From NCBI RefSeq assembly GCF_032854445.1, contig NC_088295.1, positions 9,599,385 to 9,663,384 of the forward strand: a stretch of DNA of 64,000 nucleotides, read 5' to 3'. Position 1 is the first letter of the stretch, and every line of letters begins with the position of its first letter. The notes below the pieces were generated by a model. The model had not been told where the DNA came from. It made no database searches and saw only the letters and a list, made by a program, of their open reading frames with translations. The stretch comes from Liolophura sinensis (taxonomy: Eukaryota; Mollusca; Polyplacophora; Chitonida; Chitonidae). A program made the position numbers and the translations under genes. Of the stretch, positions 1 through 12,115 are shown piece by piece.

Positions 1-147
<147 letters not shown>

Positions 148-369
148 TGATTATCAATGTGTCTTCCGTGACGTAAAACCCTTTGTCAAGTGTCTTGATG
201 AAAATACAATCGGTATTGCCTTTTTTTGGTTTTGTACATTTATCAGATGTGTTAGACTATGTGATGCGAATGCCAATTTACATTTAAAGTGGGAACACAT
301 AACCAGAATGTTTAGGACAGAATTAATTAGATGAATTGTGTGCTTTCATTAAAAAGGCATTTATACCCT

Positions 370-660
370 TTGTTTTATTGTCTTTCTTAGCCTGCTGGAA
401 TCCTGTGGTGTGGGTTCAAACCCAGCCTTGGGAGAAGAATGTGTAGATTCCCCAATACTTTCACTGTTTGTAGGTGCAAGTGTGGCCATTTGTGCAGTGT
501 AACATTTGTTGACAGTTGTCTTGCACCAATATGGTGCGAATATCTGTGCCTAAAGCTCAGTGGTTTACACTGGGCACATGTGTTTCCTCTACTCATAAAA
601 CTGACCTCTATCATACAGGCAAAGAATTCTTGAGTATTCTCACACAACAGTGAAATAGAT
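370..660 (+). mobile_element. tRNA-derived SINE (family B), in UBE2D intron
   Basis: A B-box-like GTGGGTTCAAACCCAGCC near 410 is followed by a body with 'CTCAGTGGTTTACACTGGGCA', 'CCTCTACTCATAAAACTGACC' and 'AATTCTTGAGTAT', and by an A-rich end. The same body recurs at 7475-7870 and 34560-34812, which shows a dispersed family. Small ORFs here on both strands are chance. Confidence 0.65.
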
Positions 661-968
661 AAAGGAACACTATAGAATAAAGAAATCCCATTCAGTCTGA
701 CATATTTTGTGATGGCAGATGATGGCAGATCTGCCCCACCAGCCCTTGATCAGTGTTGTTCATGTAAACTTCCATCTTGGTTTTCTTGTCAAGTGCATGG
801 TGAGCTGTAGTGGTTTCCTGTAGCCTTTTGCCACATTTTTTCTTATGCATGATGAAATGTTCTTATTGAGTATTGTGTAAAACATCAATCATATAAGCAA
901 GTTAGTGAAAGTGTTGGTTTATTTTAAAGTTTTATGAATTTAAGAAGAGACTTAAGGTGTACTTGTAA

Positions 969-1142
<174 letters not shown>

Positions 1143-1518
1143 CAGGATTTTTACTTTAAAAGCTGTCATATTTTCAAGGAAGAAACTGACTGTACCAGGT
1201 TGGGTGTGATATCAAACAGGGGAGACAACTGGTCAGTGAGGGATATTGGTCAGGATGGTGGTTTCCCCTTTCATTACAATGTCGCATCAAGACTGACAAT
1301 ATAAACATTTAGGATGAAGCTTGATGAACTAATTTGGACAGCACTGTATATGGTTGGCCTTGGCCCGTAGTGACTACTCTCAGTCCAGTAAGGGATTGCA
1401 TTCTATAGCCTATCATAAAGTACATTGTACTCTTTCCTTGGAAACAGTGTGGGCAAAATTTGTGTTAATCAAGGTATTTCGTTAACTTGAAAAAAAAAAC
1501 AAATATTCGTGTATTAAA
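1143..1518 (+). other. Presumed 3' UTR of the UBE2D-type gene
   Basis: The sequence after the TGA has no coding character. The nearest poly(A)-like hexamer is ATTAAA at 1513-1518, so the UTR probably runs to about 1540. The true cleavage site cannot be set from sequence alone and could lie further right. Confidence 0.4.
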
Positions 1519-3674
1519 GCTTATTGTGTACTGTAAATATTGAAGGCCAAGAAAGTTACTTAAACATTGGCCAGAGACTGTTTTAGAGAGAAAACGAAAA
1601 CACATTGTTAGCCATTTTTTCCCATCCTTTGCTGCCCAAGCTTAATATCCTTTCCCTGATTTTCTTGTAATCTGCATGCTGTACCTAAAAATAGTTGGGA
1701 GGGTTTTCAAGATAAACCTGGTCTTTCTACTTTTCTGATACGTCCGACTGTCAATGGGTTTGAGTTTCTGGCATATGCCATATCCTCAACTACATTGGCT
1801 TCAAATTGTAGCAGCCTGCTATTTCACACACCATACAGTGCTCAATATTCCTACAAATAGGTTTCAAGTGCTTATTTTTGAGAAGTGTGATTTTTTTTCT
1901 CTCTGAAACTTTGTCTTTTAAAAAGATTATTCCATGGTAGTTTTGTGCTTCAAATGACAATGTAATAGGTAGCTTTCCCATCATCATGTGAGGCTCTGGT
2001 TGGATATTATTTGCAACAATTTCCAAATGCTAAACATTTTATTTCTACTCTTCTGTCAGTCCTATTTTTAAAGTCACTGTTGTACAGGTTATGTAGCATA
2101 CACATTTTAAGTCTTTCCATCTCTCCCAATGACGAAATTGTGCATAGTTTGAAAAACAATATAAATCGTCATTATTTCTACTCATGGATTATCAACGTCT
2201 TTGTCTTGTTCATTCGTCATGTCTTTTAGCAGTAATAGGGTGTTACTTTGTGTCAGTCAGTGAATATCAGGTATTACTTGGATTTAGGGGATTAGGAGGA
2301 TAGGATATACATTAGTGGGATTATAGGAAAAAAACATTTGTAACATTCATACAAGGTTACATTTAAACCAGATTAGCTGCATTTATACAAGGTGTTGTAC
2401 TCATTTGCATTATAAGTGCCCATGTTGAAGCATGGATAAGCTGGAACATGCTATAGGTGTCCTGGAAGGAGAACCCCAGGACATGAATTGTTCTAAAGAT
2501 CAAGGTGACACCAGTCTCTGTTTAAAGTCGTATCTTTCACATGCTCCCTGTCCTGACTTGTCAGATACTGCATCTGAAGTAAAACCTGCTTCATTCAGCC
2601 CATTTGATGCCACCTCTTTGTTTGGACAAGTCAAACCATCGTACCATTTGGTTCAAAATGCTGAAGAAAGAATATACTTGGACACAGAACTTGCCAGGTG
2701 GTAGTATAAGTTTCACTGCAGATCTAGTGCCATTGTGGGAATTGGGTATAACTTAACCTTACATATGAGTTGATCAGCAATGGAAACCATTCATGTAGTG
2801 TAAAAATCCCACTTCTCAGCACATATTGTGTCCAGTTACATGAGTGACTCGTGAACATGGCTCATCTGATAACCTGCCAAATACACATCAGTGAGGAATA
2901 GAGGGGCCTATTAGACTCGTTAAATGCCACAATGTAAGATTTACATTCTGGGTAAATGGGATGTTCATATCGCATGGACTCCAGACTTCAAGCTTCAAAC
3001 ATGTAATGCCAGCAAATTCAGAAAATCTGTATAGAATGATAAATTTCAAAACATGTTGCATGGATGAAGCCTTGTTTCAAACTTTATCGAAGGGGCCCCA
3101 AAATAAATGATGTGCAAAATTGTATCAAAATCTGACCTTGAATACTTACATAGACTATTTCGTGCATGGGGACCAATTACCAGTAATCTATCAATTAAAT
3201 TCTTAAATAGGATATCAGAAAAACTTATACATGGGTTGTTCTGCTTTTCTAATTAATGAGAGGTTCAACAAAATGTACCTACATATATGTAAAGAAATTT
3301 TAGACTCGTGCAGCCCCATGCATGATGTTCATGTTCTCCTTTCAACACATGCTTTTCCTGGCATCATTTCTGTATCATCAGAAATGTAGTAGAAAGAGTT
3401 TAAAGTGTAAGAAACTGATAACTAAGGACATTCTGGTTCAACTTGGCCTGTCGGCGCCAAGGAATTTAAAGTCACAGAACCTGAGATGACAAAAAAAGCC
3501 CAGAAGCATTTTCCAAAGTAGCCACAATGCCACTTGAATCAGCTTATATTCAACATTCTGACTTTCTTGCAAGTTCATCAGCAAATATGGTCAACTTCAA
3601 TTGAAGCAATACAATAGGAACATTCCTTGCATGAAAGTACAGGTATAGTGCTGGTTTACCTGAACTCGTGTTAA
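1519..3674. other. Intergenic stretch
   Basis: Apart from the ORF at 2432, I see no gene here. The DNA is AT-rich and single-copy in appearance, with a low-complexity GGATTAGGAGGATAGGATAT patch near 2285-2310. Confidence 0.5.
2432..2704 (+). CDS. Unrecognised ORF, possible first coding exon
   Basis: An ATG preceded by an in-frame TGA at 2426 opens a 90-codon frame (MDKLEHAIGVLEGEP...) with balanced composition and no low-complexity sequence. I recognise no domain. A donor-like CAG|GTGGTA at 2697/2698 lies just before the stop, so this could be a first coding exon ending at 2697 rather than a complete small gene. No signal peptide, membrane segment or cysteine motif is visible. It sits about 1.3 kb downstream of the UBE2D stop on the same strand and no partner exon was found nearby. 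It could equally be a chance ORF. Confidence 0.3.
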   Translation: MDKLEHAIGVLEGEPQDMNCSKDQGDTSLCLKSYLSHAPCPDLSDTASEVKPASFSPFDATSLFGQVKPSYHLVQNAEERIYLDTELARW

Positions 3675-4080
3675 CGTCAAGTATTGTGTGGCACATCAAG
3701 TATTGTGTGGCACATCAAGCGTTGTGTGACACATCAAGCATCAGATGACACATCAAGCATCAGGTGACACATCAAGCATCAGGTGACACACCAAGCGTTG
3801 TGTGGCACATCAAGCATTGTGTGACACATCAAGCGTTGTGTGGCACATCAAGCATTGTGTGGCACATCAAGTGTGTGACACATCAAGCATTGTGTGGCAC
3901 ATCAAGCATCAGGTGACACATCAAGCCTCAGGTGATGCATCAAGCGTTGTGTGACGCATCATGCATTGAGTGGCACATCAAGCATCAGGTGACACATCAA
4001 GCATCAGTGACACATCAAGCATCAGGTGACACATCAAGCATCAGGTGACATCAAGAATTGTCTGACACATCAAGCTTCTG
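3675..4080. repeat. Minisatellite, about 19-20 bp unit
   Basis: About 20 imperfect copies of CACATCAAGCATCAGGTGA or CACATCAAGCGTTGTGTGG run head to tail. Two alternating sub-types (CATCAGGTGA and GTTGTGTGG) are interspersed, typical of a variant-repeat minisatellite. Confidence 0.92.
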
Positions 4081-4392
4081 AGTAATTAAAATTCCAGCGA
4101 AAGACAGAGACAATTTGATACACTGAAAACAATGATCTGCTAAACTTAACAGAAAGCCAGTTGTCCGAGTGATGCCGGAATATATTCTGTTGTAATACCA
4201 CATTGTGTCATATTCAACAAAATACAATGTTAGTCTAATCGTCATGTTGAATTAATAGAATATGTGTGCTGTATTTAACAAAATAATCTGTTATGATAAC
4301 AGAATACATTCTAGCATCACTTAGATAACAGAATATCTGTCAAATTTAACAGATTAATTTTTTGAACCAATATAGTACAGTTCGTCTATATA

Positions 4393-4438
4393 ATGGCTTG
4401 TTATACAGCAGGTGTGACATAAGGACATAACAAGCCAT
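4393..4438. repeat. Perfect inverted repeat (12-bp arms)
   Basis: ATGGCTTGTTAT at 4393-4404 is mirrored exactly by ATAACAAGCCAT at 4427-4438 around a 22-base spacer. Nearby (4140-4370) the word TAACAGA recurs several times. It may be a small MITE remnant; no function is implied. Confidence 0.6.
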
Positions 4439-4754
4439 GTACTACTGGTACATTTGACTCGTAGCCGTATAGCCTACGTGGGTTCAATGGTAGTCGAGGC
4501 ATCGCCGCGTAAATGTGAAAGATTTCACAAGCTTTTGACCCACTGGCCCTGTGGTTTCACGTGGGTCGAAAGCCTGTGAACGTGTTACTTTGGAACGATT
4601 TTGAATGAGGTAAAGTCTTTAAACCTTGCAACCGACCGTGAGTAACTGCTGATAGCAGCTACATTGTGTATTGTATGTTCTTTAGTCTTAAAGACATAAA
4701 TGTTTGTATTTGAATGACACGTCGACAGTTATCCAGGAATTTGTATGAATGCTT

Positions 4755-5045
4755 GCTTGGGGTTTTACGTCGAACTTAACAATTTTTCAGGCATATGACG
4801 AGGAGTGGTCATTAGGTGTGTGAACATATACTGTGTCGTCTTGTGGCAGGGAGGGTAGAGTCGCCAACGAGCTGCCAGCACTAAAGTATTATGCCGAAGA
4901 CACCTTGCAGGCCTGACACCCCACATAGTCACATTATGCTGACACCGGGACAAACAGTCCTAATCTCTCGGTGCTGAGCGCCAAGCGTGGCAGCAAAAAG
5001 TACCCCTTCTAAAGTCTGGGGAATGACCCGACCCGGGTTTGACAG
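4755..5045. mobile_element. Interspersed repeat of a type common in lophotrochozoan genomes
   Basis: The segment starts GGGGTTTTACGTCGAACTTA, contains GGCATATGACGAGGAGTGGT, GTGGCAGGGAGGGTAGAGTC and 'CTGAGCGCCAAGCGTGGCAGC', and ends near GACCCGACCCGGGTTTGACA. From memory this matches a short non-autonomous element seen often in mollusc and annelid genomes. The ORF on the minus strand here is a by-product. Confidence 0.5.
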
Positions 5046-6860
5046 TTATCTGTCGGGAGGACTACGACATCTGTAACTATACGTTGTGATAGGCTTATAT
5101 GCATATTTTCAAACACTATAATTATACTGCTATGAATGTCCGTTAAATAAACAGAACTAAATATAGAGTTTCCCAGGCCTATGAATGTCCACAGTCTAAT
5201 GATCGGTTCAGTTGCACAGCTACATGTTAGCTTGCAGAGCCCGACTGTTTTGCCCGCCACACCCTGGCAATGGCGATGAACATAAAACACATGTATATGC
5301 ATGCACAGGTTGGGTGTGTGTGGTGAAAGGTGTGTGCATGTGGGGTGTGATTATGGGGGGTCGGTAGGGAGGGTGGGTTGTGATAGCGACAAGGAAAGTT
5401 GTATTAAGGGGTCTTCCAGCATATGATTAGTAGAATAAACCTAACCTTCACATATAGGCCTTCTTTAAAATCTTTGAAATCGTATCGAAAATTCATTGCC
5501 CGTGAACGCATCTTGCTTTAAGGGATGTAACTCTATAAGAGTAAAGTTTTTACTAGGTTCCGGGGAGTTAATTCCCCCTGTTTAATCACATTGGGCCACA
5601 TGTTTATACGCGCACGCTGTATTATAACTTTAAATTATGCTGTATTTCTTGTAAGGATTTCAATCTATACTTCATTTATACACAGCTTATTCCTTCAACT
5701 TTCCCGTCATTGTGGTATCTAAACATTCTGCCAACCAGCTTGCATTCAAGTTTTAAGGCCATCTCACTGCGCGCTTGCCGCAACATTAACTACAAAGTGA
5801 GAAATAAACTTGATTCATCTAAGGAAAGAGTACCGTAAGAAATTTGTATACAAAAATGAGAATTAAAAGAATACGGTTTTAATTTTCCAATGCGACTAGT
5901 ACGCTTAAATCAAACCAACATATTCTTAGATATACCTTGTCAGACAAAACTTAATAAAAGGGTTGTAATAGTTTTCAGCTGGCCAAGGAAAAATATTTAA
6001 ACAAAAGCAAACAGAAAGCGATGCATGTGGCAGGGGGAAAACTACTTTAAGATGAAATCAGTTAGGCTCTTTTTCTAAAATTGAACACCATGCCACACAC
6101 AAGCATTTATTTCTAACTACTTCGCGATGAACATGTCGCTGAGACGGATTAAGCTACACCTGTTTAAATTCCTTCAGGGTAAACTGGCGACATAATATGT
6201 AAATGTGTTGGACAGTTCATATTTAGGGAGCCAGGCCAACTACTTCTGTTTGAATTTACATTCGCTTATACTGAAACGTCAGGAAGTATTGCCCATGCAG
6301 CTTCCATATCATAATTACAATACGTTACCTGCCAAAGCAGATGGCTCAAAAAGCCAATTATGTCGTAACATATTAATTTAAATGCATTAATACCAGATAG
6401 TGCGTATAGGTGCTTGGCAAGTCATGCAGGTATCCGTTGTGCTGTGAATCCGTAGCCTACGATGTAATGGTTTATGCCATGACATTGATTGAATTTGCAT
6501 CGACCAGTGCCATTAAATTATCGTACGCTATTCTAGTTTCCAGCTGCGAATGATTGTTCTGTACTATGTTTTATTCTTTCTCGATATATAAATAAAGCCA
6601 GAATGGACTATAATCTACTATACGATATACAGCATCCTTTATTTATTAAGAATGAATTATGAAGGAACCGAGAGCATTCTATTTGCCAAGTAGGTAAGAC
6701 CAGCCCATTTCACCTAGAGTCAATTATAATTCACATGACAGCGACGAGGTGTTTATTTGGAATAATACATTTTTGAGAGCGTCATTATTTGATGGATAAT
6801 TAGGAGTGGATGCTTTCTGTCCAAGGGGTAGGAAACCGAAAGATCAATTGATGATTCACC
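5046..6860. other. Intergenic stretch upstream of a promoter-like region
   Basis: No gene or recognisable repeat is visible. CpG dinucleotides seem somewhat commoner than in the later introns. There is a G-rich patch at 5310-5380 (GGGTGTGTGTGG, GGGGGGTCGGTAGGGAGGG). It is compatible with upstream regulatory DNA but shows nothing decisive. Confidence 0.35.
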
Positions 6861-7096
6861 GTATAAATTACAAGCTATTCACCCCTACGAGAGAAATAGG
6901 TCGTCCCGAAGCGCCACAGTCTTTCTCGCACCGACTAGTTCTCGGCTAAAGCTGGGGTTGAGGGAACCAGAGAAGGAAGAGCCGTCCGAGTTGACAGCGC
7001 CTGTCAGATTTTGCTGCAAGTGGCAGCAAAGCCATGTAAGCAGAAACTTCCGATCTCTCCGATTGGTATGAGGATTGCTTCCTGAATAATATCTTG
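6861..7096 (+). promoter_or_regulatory. Candidate promoter and 5' non-coding exon
   Basis: A TATA-like box TATAAATTA begins at 6862. About 30 bases downstream starts a comparatively CpG-rich stretch (GGTCGTCCCGAAGCGCCACA) that reaches a good donor, ATCTTG|GTGAGTATG, at 7096/7097. This layout fits a TATA promoter with a first exon of about 200 bases. The likeliest client is the follistatin-related gene, whose first coding exon begins with an acceptor at 13898. That link is inference. Confidence 0.35.
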
Positions 7097-7396
7097 GTGA
7101 GTATGCTTGCGATAATTTATGTTTAGCGAAGGGGTCGTTGTTGTTGTGCCATTGTGTGTGTAGAGTGCGGTATGGTGACTCCTTCGCGCGCCCATGTCGC
7201 GTCCAGTCAGTTTACAGTGGCGGTCCTCAGACCGATCGAGCAAAATCGGCAGCATTTAGTCTGGCGCCAGCATTATTAACGCTTCAACTCACGGAATGAC
7301 TGGTACCAAACGCACCTGCTACTGTCTGCTGAGTGGGAGTGTTAGTCCAGCTTGATTTGATGATAGCTTTTGTTTAGACTTTTACTCATTCCTGTC

Positions 7397-7475
7397 ATGG
7401 ACTCGGAATTGTCTGAGGATCACGGCCAACTGTCAACTGAAAACGCGCATGCTGCTAAGCAAAACAGTGAAATGG
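7397..7475 (+). CDS. Candidate short first coding exon, unrecognised
   Basis: The ATG at 7397 opens MDSELSEDHGQLSTENAHAA..., which reads like real protein for 26 codons. A weak donor TGG|GTAGAT lies at 7475/7476, just where a SINE begins. An acceptor-like TTTTGTTTAG lies 24 bases upstream of the ATG. No family is recognised and no continuation was found. It could be an alternative 5' end or chance. Confidence 0.22.
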
Positions 7476-7870
7476 GTAGATGTATTGGCAGAGTGGTTCA
7501 GACTGTAGACTTTCATACCCTAGGGCCATGAGGATGTGAGTTCAGTCCCCACCAATATCTGTGAATTTGGCTTCTCCACTCACTGTTCATGGAGACTTGG
7601 TGACATTAAGCTGTGGACAATGCACCTGTGCGATGTCTAGCATTCATTTTACATCAAGGCAGTGTGCATATACAGGTATGTACATCAGGAAAGATCATCA
7701 GTAACGTGCCAAAAGTCAGTGGTTTTACTCTAGGCACTCTGGTTTTCTCTACTCAATAAATGTCACTGCCATCATGAATGTTGAAAATTCTTTAGTATGG
7801 CTTTCAAGAACAATCGGAATATACATAAATGATGCAGTCCTAGTTAAATGATTACAGTGCTATTATAGGT
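7475..7870 (+). mobile_element. tRNA-derived SINE (family B)
   Basis: A tRNA-like head (GGCAGAGTGGTTCAGACTGT, B box near GTGAGTTCAGTCCCCACC) is followed by the family body 'CATCAGTAACGTGCCAAAAG', 'CACTCTGGTTTTCTCTACTC', 'ACTGCCATCATGAATG' and 'AATTCTTTAGTATGG'. This is the most complete copy of the family in the window. Confidence 0.75.
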
Positions 7871-10800
7871 GTAATATTTATAAGTTTTAATAAAGATACA
7901 ACAAAGTGGACCTGTCTCTTGTTTGCTGGAGCTGCGTTGTTAATTATAGGAGGTGTAATGTTTTGGTTGCTGTCATTTGTCATTTACCTAGGGGCTGATT
8001 TATGACTCTTCAATGAACGGATGTTACATCCTCTAGGTGCATGTGATCAATACAGAAGCCTGAAGCACATGTATACGACTCGATATAATAGATATACAAA
8101 CATTTTAAACAGGTATGCTCACTCAAATTACACCTTGTTTTGTCCATGTGTTCCATTATTCCATATAATTAGGTTGATGTTTTCCTGATATACCATAGTA
8201 CAGTATAGATTCATGGCTCAACTGGTCTAACTTTAGGGGTAAACCTATACCCCCAGCAGACATGCACACTTTCTGCACTTGCTTTACATCTCTGCCCCCA
8301 CTAAATTAGTTTACGAATGGTTGAGACTGAGTTTTTGTTTTTGCCAACATCACTTCACCCTCAGAACAGTCGGCTTGACCCCTGTGACCACAGCCTTCAC
8401 AGTATTTCTGAATTTTCGCTTGTGGCGACAGTGTTGTAAAGCCAGCTTCAGGGGCAGTATGTAGGATAAATGGTACAAGTTCAACAATGTGGTCAATTTT
8501 TCAAAGCACAAAATTCGCTTGAAGGCTTAGAAGTCAAGTTCATACAGGCTTTATGACGATATGGATCTCAAAAGTACAGAAATGCAAGTGCTGAACATTA
8601 TGAGCTTTACAAAGGAAAGACAAACGTATAGTCAGAAAGGAAGTTCAGATCTTCATGTATGATCTGGCCTTTAAATTCACACTTCCTAAGTTGGAGTGAA
8701 ATTTGATAGAAATGTAATCGAGGTATATTCTCATTGTCATTCCACTTTAGGTAATGTCAAACACTTTCTATTGTAGTTGAATATAATCTAGATTTCGAAC
8801 CAGTCCTTCATCAGTGCAGTGCTCAGCTTTTTAGCTTGAACATTTGAATCATTTCATTGTCTATTTAAGACAGAATAATTTGAAATGAGCAATATATCTC
8901 GGTGTGTCTTGAAAGTTCAAAATATAATGCAGTCATGTAAGGCTTGTACTGAATTTAGCATCCATGCAAACCTGAGGTATTAAATGAGTAATACACACAG
9001 CATGTTTCACCCTTACCAGAACAACATTCAGGAAAGTGTTCCCAGCTCTATAAGCCAGCTCCCATAATAACCACACAAGTCCACAACATCTCCCACAGAC
9101 GCCTTCTGCTTAATGAACAATTATTGATATAATCCTTGCGTAAGTAGCAGCCAGTTTTAAGTAGGTAAGCTCTTGGGATTTGAAAGATCATTAATATGTA
9201 CGTTCCAGGCTAGGGATGAATTTCCCTGTGGTATCCTATCCCGGTTTCTGCATAATTTCCTGTCATTAGTGCATGAACTGTGGCTGATTAAGTGGAACGG
9301 GGGATACATAGTGCCTGTACATACACTGGACAAGGTGTACACTTTATCTAGTGCTTATACAGCCATTCTGACAAAAACATTACTTCAGCAAGTCACAATG
9401 GCTAGGTGGTTTTTGTTTTTAATTTTTAAGTTGTACCAAAAGAAAAAAAAATGTACATGATTTGGTTCAAAATAAAACAAAAATAAAATGCACTATAGAA
9501 TTTGTCAATTCAAAGAAGACATAGTGAGCATAGGCTTTAGTAATAAAGTAAAAATGGTATTATAATAGACGTAATTGTTAAGTAAGCATTTAATTGTTAC
9601 ATTTTGGGGGGAAGAATGTGTACAAGTGTGTAGAAATGTATTTACCTAGTCTAATATTGGAACTACATGTACTTTACGTCGATAAAAAGTGAACAGGTAT
9701 TCCTAGATCAAATCTAAATCTCATTGTTTCATGGCGAGTCTGTTGGGAGAGATACATGTAGTTTTATTATTACCTTGGGCTGAAGACATTTGAGCGGTCA
9801 GCTGCTTTTTTGTATGACCGCCCCCTCTAATGGCTGTCTTCGGCAAAATGCACCTGCACTGATATGTGAAACAGTTCTGTTATCCACAAATTAATCTAAA
9901 TTTTTATTGAAGTATGAAACTTCAATTATGTATATTCAGATCAGTCAGAAGATTTGGGCCCTGAATTTGCTGATCGGCTATTATGTACATGTCGTTGTGT
10001 TTTGGGTTTCAGCTCAGTTATGCACATGTAAAAGTATGGAATATTGCCATGATCATGAAGGTGTATAATATCCGAGTGGTGACTGGAGATCTTGGTCTGA
10101 AGGCAGACCTGAGATGATCATTAATTTGTCACTGGTGTCAGTGAGGTGTGTTTGTGTACATTTACAAAGGTCATTGTGTCCATTTTTTGATGACCAGTTA
10201 ACTAGCATGTGCTGTAGACCTCATCCAGTGACCACAGCATGGCTGATACATGTACATACCACTTTCCCAAATCTGTCGGCTGTCAAGTAAATTTAACTTG
10301 AAAGTCGACTGTAAATTGCCTCCACCATGTGTATCTTTTTCCCATGCGATTAGCACATCTTTTGGTCAATATATTTGCCCCATTAATTGAAATACATGCA
10401 TTATTACCTGTATAACATGTCAGAAGAGTCAATGGTATATGGCCTCTCCTTGACATGTACATTGTAATGTACCCATCTCTCTTATTTACATTTATTAATA
10501 TCGTCTTCTGTTTATCTGTAATTTGTCAACATTTTATACAATGATGTGATATTACTTTGGATATCCCTATGAAAGTGAAAAAAAAATTTCAACACAAAGA
10601 AATGAGAAATGGTCTAGCAATTTTAGAGCAACATTTGAACCTGGACAAACTGTTTATACGAATACCTGCTGACATGAATTCATATTTAAGCTTGCTTTGC
10701 ATAACTGCTGGATAAACGTCAAACAGTTACCAGAAAAAACTAATTCATGTCAACCTGAAGTATGTTGTTATAAATATGTAGCCTGTGAATGCTAATTTTT

Positions 10801-11760
10801 GACTGCACAGACATATACTGCTAAAGGCATTGTTCTGTTATAGCCTGCAGGATGCATAAGGAGACAGATTGTCAGTGTGGCCATTTGCAACAATAATGCT
10901 TTGTTAAATCTTTAATTAAATGAATGGCCTGCTACATGTGCTAGTTTGGGTGAGCCTGTACTTCACAGTTTAAATCTGACAGGTACAAATTAGATCTTCA
11001 TGATGTAGTTAGCTGTGATCCACCATTCATTAGGACGTGGTCAGTCTAAGTTTTGTGATAGTACTTCCATTCTTGTACTGTTAAACAGGTGCTAAGTATA
11101 TTTCACAGCCATTCCACTAGGATAAATTTAATTACCAGGTAAAATGATACAGACTTTATGATGATTGACGTAATAACAATTAGAGCTAAGTGTATGTTAA
11201 GAGATACGAGACATTTTCAGTGGAAGTACGTCTATTTCATTGTGGAATAAATAAAACAATGGGCATGATTGCCCCACATTTCTGGCGTGAGCACAGGTCA
11301 GTTCCAGTCACCCTCTGCTGTTAACCAGCAGTGCTTGTGGACCATATGACTTTACAAGCATGCAGAAATAGGGACATGTTACAGAAAAACATAAAGAGTG
11401 CACTGCCTGGACTGACTTGTTTTAGGCTGTTAATGCTTCAGATGTGAAATGCACTGTACAATACACGTAAAATCAAACAAAGACAGTATGATCTAGGAGG
11501 ATGGAAATTACATTGCCTGGCACCCAGGGTTACCACCATTTTTCTTGGTGAGCCAAGCAATTCAGTTTGAACTAAACTTCAGCAACAACTAATCAGAAAT
11601 TGTGTAAGAAGTGAATACTTTCAGGCAAATGCTAGTTATACTTGTGTTACTTGTTATGAGAGAAATACATCGAGGATGTTCTCACAAACTACATCATAGA
11701 GCATGTTTTTTTTTCTTCAGTACAGCATGTTAATTAGCAAATCTGCTTCAATTCTGTGTG
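7871..11760. other. Gene-free stretch, probably 5' intron or upstream DNA of the follistatin-related gene
   Basis: No convincing exon or RNA gene is visible. The ORFs near 8279, 9157 and 9173 lack splice or domain support. Sequence is AT-rich with scattered ACATGTA motifs. Confidence 0.4.
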
Positions 11761-11764
11761 CTCG

Positions 11765-12115
11765 CTCAGAGCTCGGTAGATCCAGGATCAATCCTGGATT
11801 GAGTCACACCTAAGACCTTAAAAGGAGAAGTTGTAACATCCTTGTTTGGCATTCAGCATGAAGGGGATTGTGGAACGACTGGTTGACCTGTATCTGTATA
11901 ATGGCTTGGGCGGGCGGCTTACTTGCCTTCGGTGCCCTCAGTGAAGCAGCACTAGATAAAAGATGGGTGGAAATCCGTCTTGCAGCAAGGAGGTACATTA
12001 CATACACCCTAAGGATTCCTTCGTCGTCATATGACTGAAATATTGTTGAGTACAACAGTAAACCCCAAGCACTCACTCACTCACACACTCAGTCACTCAC
12101 TCACTCCTGCATCCT
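11765..12115 (+). mobile_element. tRNA-derived SINE (family C) with (ACTC)n tail
   Basis: The head carries GGATCAATCCTGGATTGAGT, the 3' end reads ATATGACTGAAATATTGTTG and AGTACAACAGTAAACCCCAA, and the tail is GCACTCACTCACTCACACAC. From memory, this ending with a CACT/CTCA tail is characteristic of mollusc SINEs. Confidence 0.65.
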
